From Parapedobacter koreensis (GTDB taxonomy: Bacteria; Bacteroidota; Bacteroidia; Sphingobacteriales; Sphingobacteriaceae), in NCBI RefSeq assembly GCF_900109365.1, contig NZ_FNZR01000005.1, positions 1-64,000 of the forward strand: a stretch of DNA of 64,000 bases. The letters run 5' to 3'. This document shows, in pieces, positions 26,971 to 37,600 of the stretch. The notes below the pieces were generated by a model. It did no database searches, was not told the origin of the DNA, and saw only the letters and a program-made list of their open reading frames with translations. The position numbers were made by a program, and so were the translations under genes. The number at the start of each line of letters is the position of its first letter. The first letter of the stretch is position 1.

Positions 26971-28218
26971 TCACTCATACCGCAATGCCTCCACGGGATC
27001 AAGCCTTGATGCCTTGGAGGCTGGGTAATATCCGGACAGCATGCCTACGCCTACGCATACTACCACCCCCAGAATAATCCAGTTCCAGGGAATGATAAAA
27101 CTGGCTCCCATTACCACGGCGAGGATATTGCCGATCAGAATCCCTAAAAAGATACCGGCAAAGCCTCCCATGAGGCAAATTACAACCGCCTCCGTAAGGA
27201 ATTGCCTGCGGATGACTTTCGGCGTGGCACCGATGGCTTTGCGGATACCGATTTCGCGGGTGCGCTCCGTCACCGATACAAGCATGATATTCATCAGACC
27301 GATAGAAGCCCCTATCAGCGTGATCAATGCAATAACAATGGCACCAAGTGTGACGTAGGTAAGGCTTTGGATCAGTATCTGCGCCACGGCATCACTTTTG
27401 GTAATTTCAAAATTTGTTTCCTGACCAATCCGTAATCCACGGACATTGCGGAATAGTGCCGTAGCTTCACCAATGGCCGATTCTATTTGCTCCGGATTCG
27501 CGGCCATTACCGTAATCGTGTAGGAGGGGCGCCCAATGGCCATCACGGCCCGAGCCTTGAGTAAGGGAATAACACACGCTTTATCGCCGCCAAATCCGGC
27601 ACTTGAGCCCTTATCTTCCAATACCCCGATAATCGAATAACGGGCGTTGCCTATGGTAATGAACTGGTCGAGGGGTTCCTCATTGTCTTTGAAAAGCCGC
27701 TCCACAATCTCCGAGCCTACGATGACCACATTGCTGCCGTATTCAATCTCGCGCTGCGAAAAATTGCGGCCCAGCGACAAGTTATATCCCGCAGTTTGCA
27801 GGTAATTTTCGTCTGCGCCAAGTACATTAATGTTGGGATTGGTCTGTTCACTCTTGTATTTGGCTACCGCACCGGTTGACGCGTAAGTGCTCAACGATAC
27901 TACAGCTGGGTAGTCAAACGCATCTTTGAATGCCGTGGCCTGGTAATAGGTAATCTGCGGGAATTGCTTGGGTCGCGTCCCACTCCCCCCAATCTGTACA
28001 TTCAAGCCCCTATTGCGGATGTTGAATGAATTGGAACCCATGGCAGAAAAGGAGTCCGTCAGCGAGTTTTTAATTGCATCAATGGAAGTGAGGATACCAA
28101 CTAGCGCCGTAATTCCAATGGCAATAATCAAAGCCGTCAGAAACGTACGCAATTTATTGCTGCTAATCGCCTGCAACGACAACTTCACATTCTCCCTATT
28201 GGATATTTGGACCGACAT
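26971..28218 (-). CDS. MacB-type ABC transporter permease
   Basis: A 415-residue membrane protein: N-terminal membrane segment (about 22-45; [20 protein letters not shown]), a periplasmic MacB core domain (about 46-270) and three C-terminal membrane segments of the FtsX domain (about 285-400), ending [19 protein letters not shown] as the family does. Such proteins work with an ATPase and a membrane-fusion protein, often to export lipids, peptides or drugs by a mechanotransmission mechanism; neither partner is in this window. It lies 61 nt after the esterase gene on the same strand and may share the transcript of the hybrid regulator. Confidence 0.9.
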   Translation of the reverse strand: MSVQISNRENVKLSLQAISSNKLRTFLTALIIAIGITALVGILTSIDAIKNSLTDSFSAMGSNSFNIRNRGLNVQIGGSGTRPKQFPQITYYQATAFKDAFDYPAVVSLSTYASTGAVAKYKSEQTNPNINVLGADENYLQTAGYNLSLGRNFSQREIEYGSNVVIVGSEIVERLFKDNEEPLDQFITIGNARYSIIGVLEDKGSSAGFGGDKACVIPLLKARAVMAIGRPSYTITVMAANPEQIESAIGEATALFRNVRGLRIGQETNFEITKSDAVAQILIQSLTYVTLGAIVIALITLIGASIGLMNIMLVSVTERTREIGIRKAIGATPKVIRRQFLTEAVVICLMGGFAGIFLGILIGNILAVVMGASFIIPWNWIILGVVVCVGVGMLSGYYPASKASRLDPVEALRYE

Positions 28219-28279
28219 CTCAAAACAGTTTTAGTAAGCTATTAGAGTCTCATGGTTGGCAAATGTTACAGCAAAAGGC

Positions 28280-29065
28280 TCACTTCTTTGCGTGGCTAAA
28301 CAACCAGGGGAGCAAATCCGGCTCGGCAAAAGCGGCATCCCAGCTGTTGTGATTGGCCGTTGGATAAAACGTATATTTCGGATTGGCCCCCAAGCGCTTC
28401 AACTCCGTAACAATAGCATGGGAATGCGTCGGCGGCACGACGTCATCCTGCTCACCATGGAATATCCACAACGGTATGTGGGCATATTTTTTGACATTGA
28501 AGGTATTGTCGCCCCCACAAATCGCGAAGGCCGCTGCAAACACCTTCGGTTTGCGACGCAACGCTTCATAGGTACCCATGGCACCCATGGATAAGCCCCC
28601 GATATAGACCTGTTTTTTATCTACGCCTTCATCCCGCAGTGTTTGTCTCACCAGCCGCAAAAACAACCGCATGCCTACCGAAGGTTTGCCTCCTGTCCGG
28701 AAATAAAATTCGCGCTTGCCATCATCCTGCGATTGAATAGCTACATTGCTCCAAAACGACGCTTCGGGACATTGAGGAAATACGATAATGGCCGGAAAGG
28801 CATGGCGGATACTATCTGCCAAAAACAACGAGCCGCCGTGGGTTAATTGGCTTGCATTGTCGTTTCCCCGCTCGCCGGCACCATGCAAGAAAAACAACAC
28901 CGGATATTGCCCCTCTGGATCGTAACCATCGGGATATAATATCCGGTACGGCAATGTATCTCCACGGTGAATCAGTTGCTTGGCTTGAAAAGCCGGAAAA
29001 TCCTGTGCATAGGCTCCTATAGCGATGCATAGGCAGCTAAAGGCCGTTACTAAACGTTGTTTCAT
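28280..29065 (-). CDS. exported alpha/beta-hydrolase (esterase/phospholipase-like)
   Basis: A 261-residue protein with signal peptide (MKQRLVTAFSCLCIAIGAYAQ) and an alpha/beta-hydrolase fold of the type annotated as carboxylesterase or polyhydroxybutyrate depolymerase. The nucleophile elbow is GLSMG (about residue 136), the oxyanion-side motif FFLHGAGERG (about 60), Asp in FHGEQDDVVPP and His in ANHNSWDAAF. The frame is open to 29131, but the ATG at 29065 gives the signal peptide. It lies 69 nt after the hybrid regulator gene on the same strand. It may remove acyl groups from the PUL3 glycan; this is inferred from position only. Confidence 0.88.
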   Translation of the reverse strand: MKQRLVTAFSCLCIAIGAYAQDFPAFQAKQLIHRGDTLPYRILYPDGYDPEGQYPVLFFLHGAGERGNDNASQLTHGGSLFLADSIRHAFPAIIVFPQCPEASFWSNVAIQSQDDGKREFYFRTGGKPSVGMRLFLRLVRQTLRDEGVDKKQVYIGGLSMGAMGTYEALRRKPKVFAAAFAICGGDNTFNVKKYAHIPLWIFHGEQDDVVPPTHSHAIVTELKRLGANPKYTFYPTANHNSWDAAFAEPDLLPWLFSHAKK

Positions 29066-29134
29066 AGGGCAAAAAATAGTTCTTTTTCCTTCATTAACTG
29101 ATAAAAGTACTACTTTATTCCATTCCCTCAAAAA

Positions 29135-31906
29135 TTAAACAGCGGCGGCCACATTCTTCTTGAATGCAGAGGGCGATATTCCGTATTTATTTTTGAAAGC
29201 CGTAGAAAAGTACGCGGGCGACGAGAACCCCGTTTGATAAGCTACATTATTGACGGGTATACTTTGCTGCAACAGCAACTTTGCTTTCCTCAGGCGGCGT
29301 GCTGAAATGTAATCATTGATGCTGCAATCAAGCAGCGATTTTACTTTACGGTACAGCTGTATACGTGATGTGGCCAGTCGTTCGCAGAGGTAGTCTACAT
29401 TCAGTTCGCTATTGGCGATATTTTCCTCCACTACAGCAGCCAATTCATTCAGGAAGCGCTTGTCGGCCGCTGCAATATACGATGGTGGCCGCAACTCGGC
29501 CACTTCGCTGCTAAAGTGGCGATGAAGAATCTTTCGGTTGCCTATCAGGTTGTTCGCGAGCACCAATAAGTGATCCATATTGAACGGTTTGGTCAGGTAG
29601 GCGTCCGCTAAGGAATCAAGGCCTGCTCGTACCTGTTCGTCCGTTCCCCTTGCGGTGAGCAACACCACAGGTATGACTGCTGTCCGCAAATCACTTTTCA
29701 GTTTACGCACCAATACGGTACCCAGCTCCCCAGGCATCAGCACATCCGAGAGAATAAGGTCCGGCAAGTGTTCAACGGCTTGGCGGAAGCCTTCTTTGGC
29801 ATCGGAAGCCATGAAAACCGTGAACTGCTCAGCCAACTTATCCGCCAAAAAATGCCGCATTTCGGTATGGTCTTCCACAACCAAGATGGAGTGAGGCTTC
29901 AGGTCATCTCCCTCCATTTCGTCGATATTACCGCTGCCCGCAAGTTGCATTTCAATCTCATGCGTTAATAACGGTAGTGCGGTATCAACCCCTGCCGTTT
30001 CCACCTCTTCTTGTGCTGCTGAAAATCCGCTCCCGTTATCCAGACCACCGTTGCTAAGCGGCAAACTAATCGAGACCGTGGTGCCCTGTGTCTTTTCACT
30101 ATGCACAGCGATATGGCCCTGATGCAGTGAGACAATTTCCTTGCACAACGTCAAGCCAATGCCCGAGCCATGGGCATGGTTTTCACCTTGGTAGAACGGC
30201 TCAAACAAGTGTGGAAGATCAGCTTCGGCAATACCAATACCCGTGTCTATCACCTGCATTTCCAACATACCCTCACCGGATTCGACCAGTCGCAAGACAA
30301 TCTCCCCGCCTTGCGGGGTAAATTTGAATGCGTTGGACAGGAGATTATACAGCAATTTCTCCAGCAGGTCTTCATCAAACCACAATGTTGTTTCCAGCAC
30401 TTCATTTTCCAACCGGAGGTTAATCGCCTTTTGCTGTGCCAATGGTCGAAAGCATTGAACCACGTTGCTGCAAAAAAGCAGCAAGCTTTGCCGTTTGGCC
30501 TTTATGCGCAAGCCTTCATACCCCACCCGCCGTAGGTCTATCAGTTGGGATACCAAATGTTGTAAAACCAGTGCATTCTTCTTGATGAGCGTCAGTGATC
30601 GGTTGGTCTTCTCTGGCAGCTTGTCGTTCTTCAGCAACTCTTCCAAGGGTACCAAAATCAGCGACAGCGGGGTCTTGAATTCGTGGGAGATATTTGTGAA
30701 AAAATTGATTTTTGCCTCCGTAGCTTGCTCCACCTCCTTGGTCATCTCCAAGATACGTTGCTGCTGCCCCAGTATTTCGTGGTTTTGATGCTCCAACTGC
30801 TTGTTTTTGTCCCAATTGGCCTTTAGTGAATAAAACGAGATACCCGCAAACACGACGGCGAGCACCAGGCTCACCACGAGGATGTTGAGCACGCGCTGTT
30901 GGTTACTGAATATTTTTTGCTGCTCAGCAAAAAGCTGTTGCTGCTTATCAATGTCGCGCTGCTGACTGATAATTTTGTCGGTTTGCAGCTTCATGAGTTG
31001 CACGTTGGCTGAGTCTACCACCAAAGTGCCCAGAATGTTTTCCCGTTGATAGGGTTGGCGGTTGAGGATGGCCATGGCCGTCTGGATACACTCCTTGCCT
31101 CCCGTAGGATATAACATAGACGCGTCCAGCACCTTTTCGGCCACGAAGTGCAACCCATTATTGTCGCCGGGCAATGCATCCACACCCACAATCTTAATCC
31201 GGTTGCCCGGTAGCTCTTGCTGCAATGCCTGATAGGTACCGAATGCCATCTGGTCATTATAGGCAAAGATGGCGTCTGAAGCAGCCAGTTTGCCGACTTG
31301 CTGCACCACCTGTGCTTTGGCCACGTCAATCAGCCATTGGCCATTCACCTGCTGCAAAAGCCGGATACCGGGGTGAGGCCTCAAGGCATCGTGCAACCCC
31401 CGTTGGCGTTCCATCGCCGCGGAAGATCCGGGTAGTCCCGTCACTTCGCTGATGGTACCCCGGCGGCCCAGCTGAGTAGCAAGATACTGGCCAGCCATGT
31501 AGCCGATTTTATAATTGTCCGCGCCCACATACGCGTTATACTGGCCAGAGGCTGTCTTGCGATCGGTCACGATCACGGGAGTCCCGCTACGGAATATCTC
31601 ATCCACCACGGGTGTTAGTGGTTCTGCCTCGTTGGGTGATATGATAATCAGATCAGGATGCATACCGCGCAGTTCATACAATTGCTGGATTTGCAACTCG
31701 CTGCTGTTTTCTGCATCACGGTAAATAAACTCCACGTCCGGATAAAAGGAAAGTTCCCGCTTCATCTCCTCCAGCATCGTCTGCCGCCAAGCATCAGACC
31801 CTACGCACTGCGAAAAGGCAATGCGATACGTGGGTTTGTGATCTACCAAGCTACAAGCTTGCAGCAATAGCAACACCATACACAAAACCCGCCAAGATTT
31901 TCTCAT
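29135..31906 (-). CDS. hybrid two-component system regulator with periplasmic sugar-binding sensor (PUL3)
   Basis: A 923-residue single-chain regulator: signal/lipobox-like start (LLLLQAC), a periplasmic-binding-protein type sensor of the ribose/fructose-binding kind (about residues 25-300), a membrane segment (about 340-360), a histidine kinase with H-box ISHEFKTPL (His about 408) and ATPase motifs (NAFKF, DTGIGI, GSGIGLTLCK), a receiver domain (DLILSDVLMPG) and a C-terminal AraC-type DNA-binding domain. The same layout is found in BT1754 of B. thetaiotaomicron, whose sensor binds fructose and controls a fructan PUL. Facing genes for a sugar porter, fructokinase and GH32 fit fructose sensing. 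The frame is open to 32035; the ATG at 31906 (or 31915) gives the signal sequence. Confidence 0.93.
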   Translation of the reverse strand: MRKSWRVLCMVLLLLQACSLVDHKPTYRIAFSQCVGSDAWRQTMLEEMKRELSFYPDVEFIYRDAENSSELQIQQLYELRGMHPDLIIISPNEAEPLTPVVDEIFRSGTPVIVTDRKTASGQYNAYVGADNYKIGYMAGQYLATQLGRRGTISEVTGLPGSSAAMERQRGLHDALRPHPGIRLLQQVNGQWLIDVAKAQVVQQVGKLAASDAIFAYNDQMAFGTYQALQQELPGNRIKIVGVDALPGDNNGLHFVAEKVLDASMLYPTGGKECIQTAMAILNRQPYQRENILGTLVVDSANVQLMKLQTDKIISQQRDIDKQQQLFAEQQKIFSNQQRVLNILVVSLVLAVVFAGISFYSLKANWDKNKQLEHQNHEILGQQQRILEMTKEVEQATEAKINFFTNISHEFKTPLSLILVPLEELLKNDKLPEKTNRSLTLIKKNALVLQHLVSQLIDLRRVGYEGLRIKAKRQSLLLFCSNVVQCFRPLAQQKAINLRLENEVLETTLWFDEDLLEKLLYNLLSNAFKFTPQGGEIVLRLVESGEGMLEMQVIDTGIGIAEADLPHLFEPFYQGENHAHGSGIGLTLCKEIVSLHQGHIAVHSEKTQGTTVSISLPLSNGGLDNGSGFSAAQEEVETAGVDTALPLLTHEIEMQLAGSGNIDEMEGDDLKPHSILVVEDHTEMRHFLADKLAEQFTVFMASDAKEGFRQAVEHLPDLILSDVLMPGELGTVLVRKLKSDLRTAVIPVVLLTARGTDEQVRAGLDSLADAYLTKPFNMDHLLVLANNLIGNRKILHRHFSSEVAELRPPSYIAAADKRFLNELAAVVEENIANSELNVDYLCERLATSRIQLYRKVKSLLDCSINDYISARRLRKAKLLLQQSIPVNNVAYQTGFSSPAYFSTAFKNKYGISPSAFKKNVAAAV

Positions 31907-32199
31907 GCTATTCATCACTTGGTTTATAATATTAGGTGAAGTTAAAAAAAAATACCTATGCTTCCCACTTACCTTCATAAAACCAAACGAATCAGTAGGG
32001 CACAGCTGTTCAAATTTCGAAAAGTTGTGATACAAAATCCAAAACCACTATGCTTACAACACAAATAAAACACTGGTTATAAGCATATTGAAAACTTGAA
32101 ACAAAACTGAACGATTTTGCAAGAAACCCTAAACCCGCCAAGGGTAGCGTGCCACTACATTTGTCGGCAATAGCACCAATTAGATAACTGAGATTTCTT
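31907..32199. promoter_or_regulatory. divergent intergenic region between the hybrid regulator and the PUL3 operon
   Basis: This holds the promoters for both directions. Plus strand: TACATTTG at 32156-32163 fits the -7 consensus, 37 nt before the porter ATG, with no TTTG at the -33 position, as expected if the hybrid regulator must activate it. For the minus strand I see no convincing TAnnTTTG near 31906. The operator of the regulator should lie upstream of 32156; I cannot define it by eye. Confidence 0.45.
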
Positions 32200-33528
32200 A
32201 TGACAAAAAACACGGTACTTGCATGGTCCTTTGTAGTAGCTTTAGGTGGTTTTCTTTTCGGCTTTGACACTGCCGTAATCTCCGGGGCAGAAAAATCCGT
32301 CCAACTCCATTGGGGGTTGAGCGAAGTACAGCATGGCATTACGATGGCCATTGCACTGGTGGGCACGGTAGTCGGTGCGCTTTTAGGAGCTTATCCTTCC
32401 GATCATTTTGGGCGCAAGCCTACCCTATTTATCGTTGCTGCGCTATATTTCTTCTCAGCGCTGGGCACAGCACTTGCCCAGGATTGGTACTTGTTTATCT
32501 TATTTCGGTTTTTTGGGGGTATCGGCGTGGGGGTATCATCCGTCACCGCCCCTATCTACATTTCCGAGATTTCCCCTGCCGGCAGACGTGGCCGATTAGT
32601 GGGGCTCTTCCAGTTTAATGTGGTATTGGGCATTCTGGTCTCCTACCTGTCCAACTACCTTATTGGGCAGGGAGGTGAAAGCTCTTGGCGGTGGATGCTG
32701 GGTGTACAGACTATCCCGGCATTGCTATTTTACATCCTTATCCATTTTGTCCCTGAAAGTCCGCGCTGGCTCCTCCTTTACCGCCAGAACAGGGAGGTCG
32801 CTATCCGCATACTCCAAAAAATCAATCCCCGATATTATATGCAAGAGCTGGAGGCCATACTCGCTTCGGTAAAAACCGAAAACAAGGAAAGCGCTTCCGA
32901 AGCATTATTTGGCAAAAAATACCGGGTTCCTGTATTCCTGGCTGTAGTTTTCGCCATCTTCAACCAGGTGTCGGGCATCAACGCTATCATCTACTATGCG
33001 CCACGCGTGTTTGAGATGGCCGGTTTGGGTGGGCAGGGCTCGCTCTTGTCTACGGTAGGCGTTGGCTTGGTCAACTTCACTTTTACACTGGTGGCTATCA
33101 ATTTCATTGACAAAGTAGGGCGTCGCACGCTGATGTTTATCGGGTCTATCGGCCTTATCGTCGCGCTTGCCCTCGTATCCTACGCATTTTATTCCGAAGC
33201 ACCAGACGGACTGGCTATCACGGCCTACCTTATGGTCTACATTGCTTTTTTTGCCTTTTCGCAGGGAGCGGTCATCTGGGTATTCATCTCGGAGATCTTT
33301 CCCAATGAGGTACGCGCCAAAGGGCAGACGCTGGGAAGTCTCACCCATTGGGTGATGGCGGCCATCATCACGTTCTTCTTTCCCATGCTTAGCGAACAGC
33401 TTGGCGGGGGCAGTACGTTCCTCATCTTCGCGGGCTTCATGGTGCTGCAGTTGCTGTTTGTATGGAAGTTGATGCCGGAGACCAAAGGGAAATCACTGGA
33501 GCAAATCGGGGGTACAATGCTCCATTAA
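32200..33528 (+). CDS. MFS sugar porter (probable fructose importer)
   Basis: A 442-residue 12-segment inner-membrane protein of the sugar porter family: GGFLFGFDTAVISGA at the first segment, the loop motif DHFGRKP (about 67-73), PESPRWLL (about 187-194), DKVGRRT (about 305-311) and PETKGKSLE near the C-terminus. It takes monosaccharide into the cytoplasm with protons. Directly upstream of fructokinase and in a GH32 locus, fructose is the likely substrate. In the B. thetaiotaomicron fructan PUL a porter and a fructokinase also lie side by side. Confidence 0.93.
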   Translation: MTKNTVLAWSFVVALGGFLFGFDTAVISGAEKSVQLHWGLSEVQHGITMAIALVGTVVGALLGAYPSDHFGRKPTLFIVAALYFFSALGTALAQDWYLFILFRFFGGIGVGVSSVTAPIYISEISPAGRRGRLVGLFQFNVVLGILVSYLSNYLIGQGGESSWRWMLGVQTIPALLFYILIHFVPESPRWLLLYRQNREVAIRILQKINPRYYMQELEAILASVKTENKESASEALFGKKYRVPVFLAVVFAIFNQVSGINAIIYYAPRVFEMAGLGGQGSLLSTVGVGLVNFTFTLVAINFIDKVGRRTLMFIGSIGLIVALALVSYAFYSEAPDGLAITAYLMVYIAFFAFSQGAVIWVFISEIFPNEVRAKGQTLGSLTHWVMAAIITFFFPMLSEQLGGGSTFLIFAGFMVLQLLFVWKLMPETKGKSLEQIGGTMLH

Positions 33529-33543
33529 TCATGTTCAACTAAC

Positions 33544-34464
33544 GTGTCTCATATGTCAAACAGCGAAAATAAAACAGTAGTCTGCTACGGTGAGGTACTT
33601 TGGGATATGTTGCCTACCGGAAAGCAGCCAGGGGGAGCGCCCATGAATGTCGCCTATCATTTACAGCAATTGGGAAAGCACCCTACGGTCATATCCAAAG
33701 TGGGATTCGACGACTTGGGTAAGCAACTCATTGAAACGTTGGCAGCTAAAAATATCCCGACAGACTTCATTCAAATTGACCACGAAAAACCTACAAGTGT
33801 TGTCACTGCTACTTTCAAAAATAAACAAGAGATGGTATATACGATATCAGAAGACGTGGCCTGGGATTATATTGAAAAAATGCCCAATCAGGAATCCATT
33901 GTGCGTCATGCCAACTACTTCGTATATGGAAGCCTGGCCGCACGCAACCGGCAGTCATTCGAAGCCTTGCTGAGCCTCCTGGAGATGGCCAACTTAAAAA
34001 CCCTGGATTTAAACCTGCGTGCACCCTTTTATAACCGGGACTTATTGGAAGTGTTATTGAGCAGCGCTGACATCTTGAAAGTCAATCGTGACGAACTGGA
34101 GCTCGTCTCCGGTTGGTTTTCTGCACTATCGGCCGAAAAGGAGCAGATGCAATTAGTAAAAGATCGGTTCCACCTCCAATCCATTATGCTCACGCGGGGC
34201 AAAGCAGGAGCGATACTAAACATAGCCGACGAATGGCATGCCACCAACGGATTGCCCATACAGGTTGAGGATACCATTGGGTGTGGAGATGCTTTTCTTG
34301 CAGCATTTATTTCAAAACAGATTGAAAACAAGACCATTGATGAAACACTCCGCCATGCTAACCAACTGGCGGCATTCATCGCAACAAAAAAAGGGGCTTG
34401 CCCCGGATACGAATTAAGCAGTGTTAATGCTTGGGCAGATTCATTATTGCCAAACCTTGATTAA
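33544..34464 (+). CDS. PfkB-family fructokinase
   Basis: A 306-residue cytoplasmic ribokinase-fold kinase. The GGAPMNVAYHL motif (about 31-41) binds sugar, a lid region follows, and the C-terminal EDTIGCGDAFLAAF (about 239-252) contains the catalytic Asp and the anion hole. The length is normal for fructokinase. It phosphorylates the fructose brought in by the porter encoded 15 nt upstream, giving fructose 6-phosphate for glycolysis. The kinase assignment is firm; fructose as substrate rests on family resemblance and on the GH32 and porter neighbours. Confidence 0.92.
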   Translation: MSHMSNSENKTVVCYGEVLWDMLPTGKQPGGAPMNVAYHLQQLGKHPTVISKVGFDDLGKQLIETLAAKNIPTDFIQIDHEKPTSVVTATFKNKQEMVYTISEDVAWDYIEKMPNQESIVRHANYFVYGSLAARNRQSFEALLSLLEMANLKTLDLNLRAPFYNRDLLEVLLSSADILKVNRDELELVSGWFSALSAEKEQMQLVKDRFHLQSIMLTRGKAGAILNIADEWHATNGLPIQVEDTIGCGDAFLAAFISKQIENKTIDETLRHANQLAAFIATKKGACPGYELSSVNAWADSLLPNLD

Positions 34465-34493
34465 TGGTTTAACAAACAAAACATATTTATCCG

Positions 34494-34505
34494 ATGATTA
34501 ATCAT
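34494..34505. repeat. 12-bp palindrome ATGATTAATCAT
   Basis: Perfect palindrome in the 208-bp gap between fructokinase and susC. It could be an operator or part of a processing site, but no known factor is recognised. A second palindrome, CGTTTAAACG, lies at 34614-34623, and a 12-codon open frame (34573-34611) stands between them. Confidence 0.3.
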
Positions 34506-34672
34506 GCATTCCTACCAACACGTTTTATCCAAATACAGGCGTTCTGCCCGTATCTCTTAAAAAGAATAACTGATGATGAGAAAAGCAAGGGCCCTTGACG
34601 CGGAGCGATAATACGTTTAAACGCTTCTTAGAAAAACCAATTTATGAAACCAACTACGCAAACTTAATTTCT

Positions 34673-37600
34673 ATGAGACTTTTTTTAATCCTATTTGTGG
34701 TGTTATTCATCACAACAGCATTTGCCCAGCAACGAAAAATAACCGGTACGGTATTGAGTAGGTCTACAGGCGAAGCGCTATCCGGTGTGACCATAAAAGG
34801 CACTTCGCAAACGACCGCCACGGATGCAAACGGGAAGTTTTCCATTAACGCAGCCTCCGGTGAAACACTGGTGCTTTCCTATGTGGGCATGAACGACTTA
34901 CGTGTAACAGTCACCGATGAAACGACGGAGCTAAATTTAGCTATGGAAGAAAACACCGCTACCTTAGACCAGGTCGTCATTGTAGGGTATACCACGCAAC
35001 GAAAAAAAGATCTAACCGGCTCAATAGCCGTCGTTAATTTGTCCTCAGATGTCACAAGCACCACTTCTGGTAATACTGCCCAGGCATTGCAAGGTCGGGT
35101 GGCAGGTCTGTATATCGAAAAAGATGGTTCTCCCAATGGCGCTACAAGCCGCATTCTTATCCGGGGCTCCAATACCTTGGGGAATAATAATCCACTGTAT
35201 GTGATAGATGGCGTGCCCACTACGAGACCCGAGGTATTTCAAAACCTCAATCCGGCATCCATTGAATCCGTGCAAATCCTCAAGGATGCTTCTGCCTCTT
35301 CAATCTATGGTTCCCGCGCGTCCAACGGTGTGATTATCGTCACCACCAAAAATGGTGGCAATACTGAAGGCAAAGTCCAGTTCCAATTGAATAGCAATGT
35401 GGCTGCGCAATCCGAAAGATCGATACGTTTTAACGTGCTCAACGCCATCGACCGGGGAAGGGCTTTGTGGCAGGCTTCGATAAACGATCGGCAAGACCCC
35501 GCCGCAGCGTATGGGGAAATTTACAATTTTGATTGGAATGGCAATTATGAGCAGCCCGTGTTAAACGGTGTCTCACTACAACCCTTTGTTGGTGGAGACT
35601 CGAATACACCTTCTGGAGATACAGACTGGCAAGACGTCATGTATAAAACCGGGATGGTGACGAACAATAACCTGACGGCATCCGTCGGCAATAAAAATTC
35701 CTCCCTGGAACTGGGCTTCGGATACATTAAAAATACCGGCATGATGCGGTATACCGGGTATGATCGCATCAGCGGAAACATCAATGCAGTCACACGCGCT
35801 TTTAACGACAAACTCACGTTGGGTGTAAACATCAATATTGCAAATTCGAACGAGTTGCTTACCGCAAATGATTTGGGGGGCAGTGCGTCTACCTTCAATG
35901 CGGTAACTTTGGCCCCAACTATTCCAGTATTTCAAAAAGATGGCTCAACGTATGCAGGGGAGCTGGGTGCGGGTTATTCCGATAGAAATAACCCCCTGCA
36001 TATGCAGTATTTAGCACGGTGGAACAATACCAACCGCCTTAACACCTTCGGAAATGTGTTTATTGAAGTCCAGCCGGTTAAAAACCTGTTCTTTCGTTCC
36101 AGCATTGGCGCGGATGATTCGCGATTTTTGAGAAAGGTCATTGAACCAACGTTTACGGAAGGCGCATTAAGCCGCACAACCAATAGCCTCACTCATGATC
36201 AAAACCATTTTTTAAGCCTCACACTTTCCAATACCCTAAGGTACAACCTCGCGCTGGGTGATCATAGCCGATTTAACTTCCTGCTTGGAACCGAGTACAT
36301 TAAAACCGACCTCAACTACCAGCTAACAAGAAAACAGGGATTCTCCATCCAGACGGAAGATTATTTTACGCTAAACGCAGCAACAGGAAACACATCCGTA
36401 TCCGGCAACCTCACCGGCAATAGGTTATTTTCTCAGTTTGCCCGCGTTGATTATAACTTATTGGATAGGTACCTCATTGCCGTGACAATTAGGCGAGATG
36501 GTTCCTCCCGTTTTGGTTCCAACAACCAATACGGGGTTTTCCCCGCTGCTTCCATCGGCTGGAAAATCGACCAGGAGGATTTTATGCGGGACAGCCGCCT
36601 CTTTTCCGAGTTGAAACTCCGATTGGGTGTAGGCCGGGTAGGCAACCAAGAAATAGGCGATATCGCCCGATATGCGTTATATGAAGCACGGTATGGCCTC
36701 TCCCAAAATGAACTGACACCCGGTTTCTGGGAACCGTATATGAATATTGGTACGGCCTATTCATTGAATGGGGCCAATACGGGAATGTTGCCATCGGGCT
36801 TTGTACAAACACAAGGGGGCAATCCCAACTTAAAATGGGAAAGTACGGGAGAGCTAAATGCAGGGCTTGACTTTGCGTTGCTTGAAAACAAGATCTTCGG
36901 TTCCTTTGACTATTTCTCGCGCAAAACAACCGGGATCCTTATCACACCACCCGTGGCGTCTGCCTTGGGCGAAGGGCAAAGCAAACCCGTGAACGGTGCA
37001 ACGAAAACCAATAAAGGGTGGGAGTTCGTCGTTGGCTACCGGGGAGAAAAAAGTGGCGATTTTAGCTATGACGTACAAATGAATTTCGCCCATTTCCGTG
37101 ATGAAATCACCGAATTGCCGGAGTCTGTCCGTCCGGCCTATCCGGGGAACCTTCTCCATACCATCATTGGGCATTCGCAGTTTGATATTTTCGGTTATAA
37201 AACGGACGGGCTTTTCCAATCCCAGCAGGAAGTAGACGAAGCACCGACGCAAATCGGCGCAGCTCCCGGACGGATACGGTATGTCGATCTGAATGGCGAC
37301 GACAGAATTGATGACCTGGACAGGACATGGATCGGTACGACGTTGCCTAAACTTGAATATGGCGTGCGCATCGGCGCAGCTTACCGAAGCTTTGATATTT
37401 CCATCTTTGCCTCGGGGGTCGCAGGCCGAAGTGGATATGATGTGTATAGCAACTTTAATAACCTGATGAAAAGCCGCGAAAATGTCGGCCCGGGCGTATT
37501 TAACGGGTGGACGCCCACCAATACCGATACCAATGTGCCGGCGCTTACCTTGGTCGATGCCAACAACGAAACCCGCACCTCCGACTATTTTATGGTCAAT

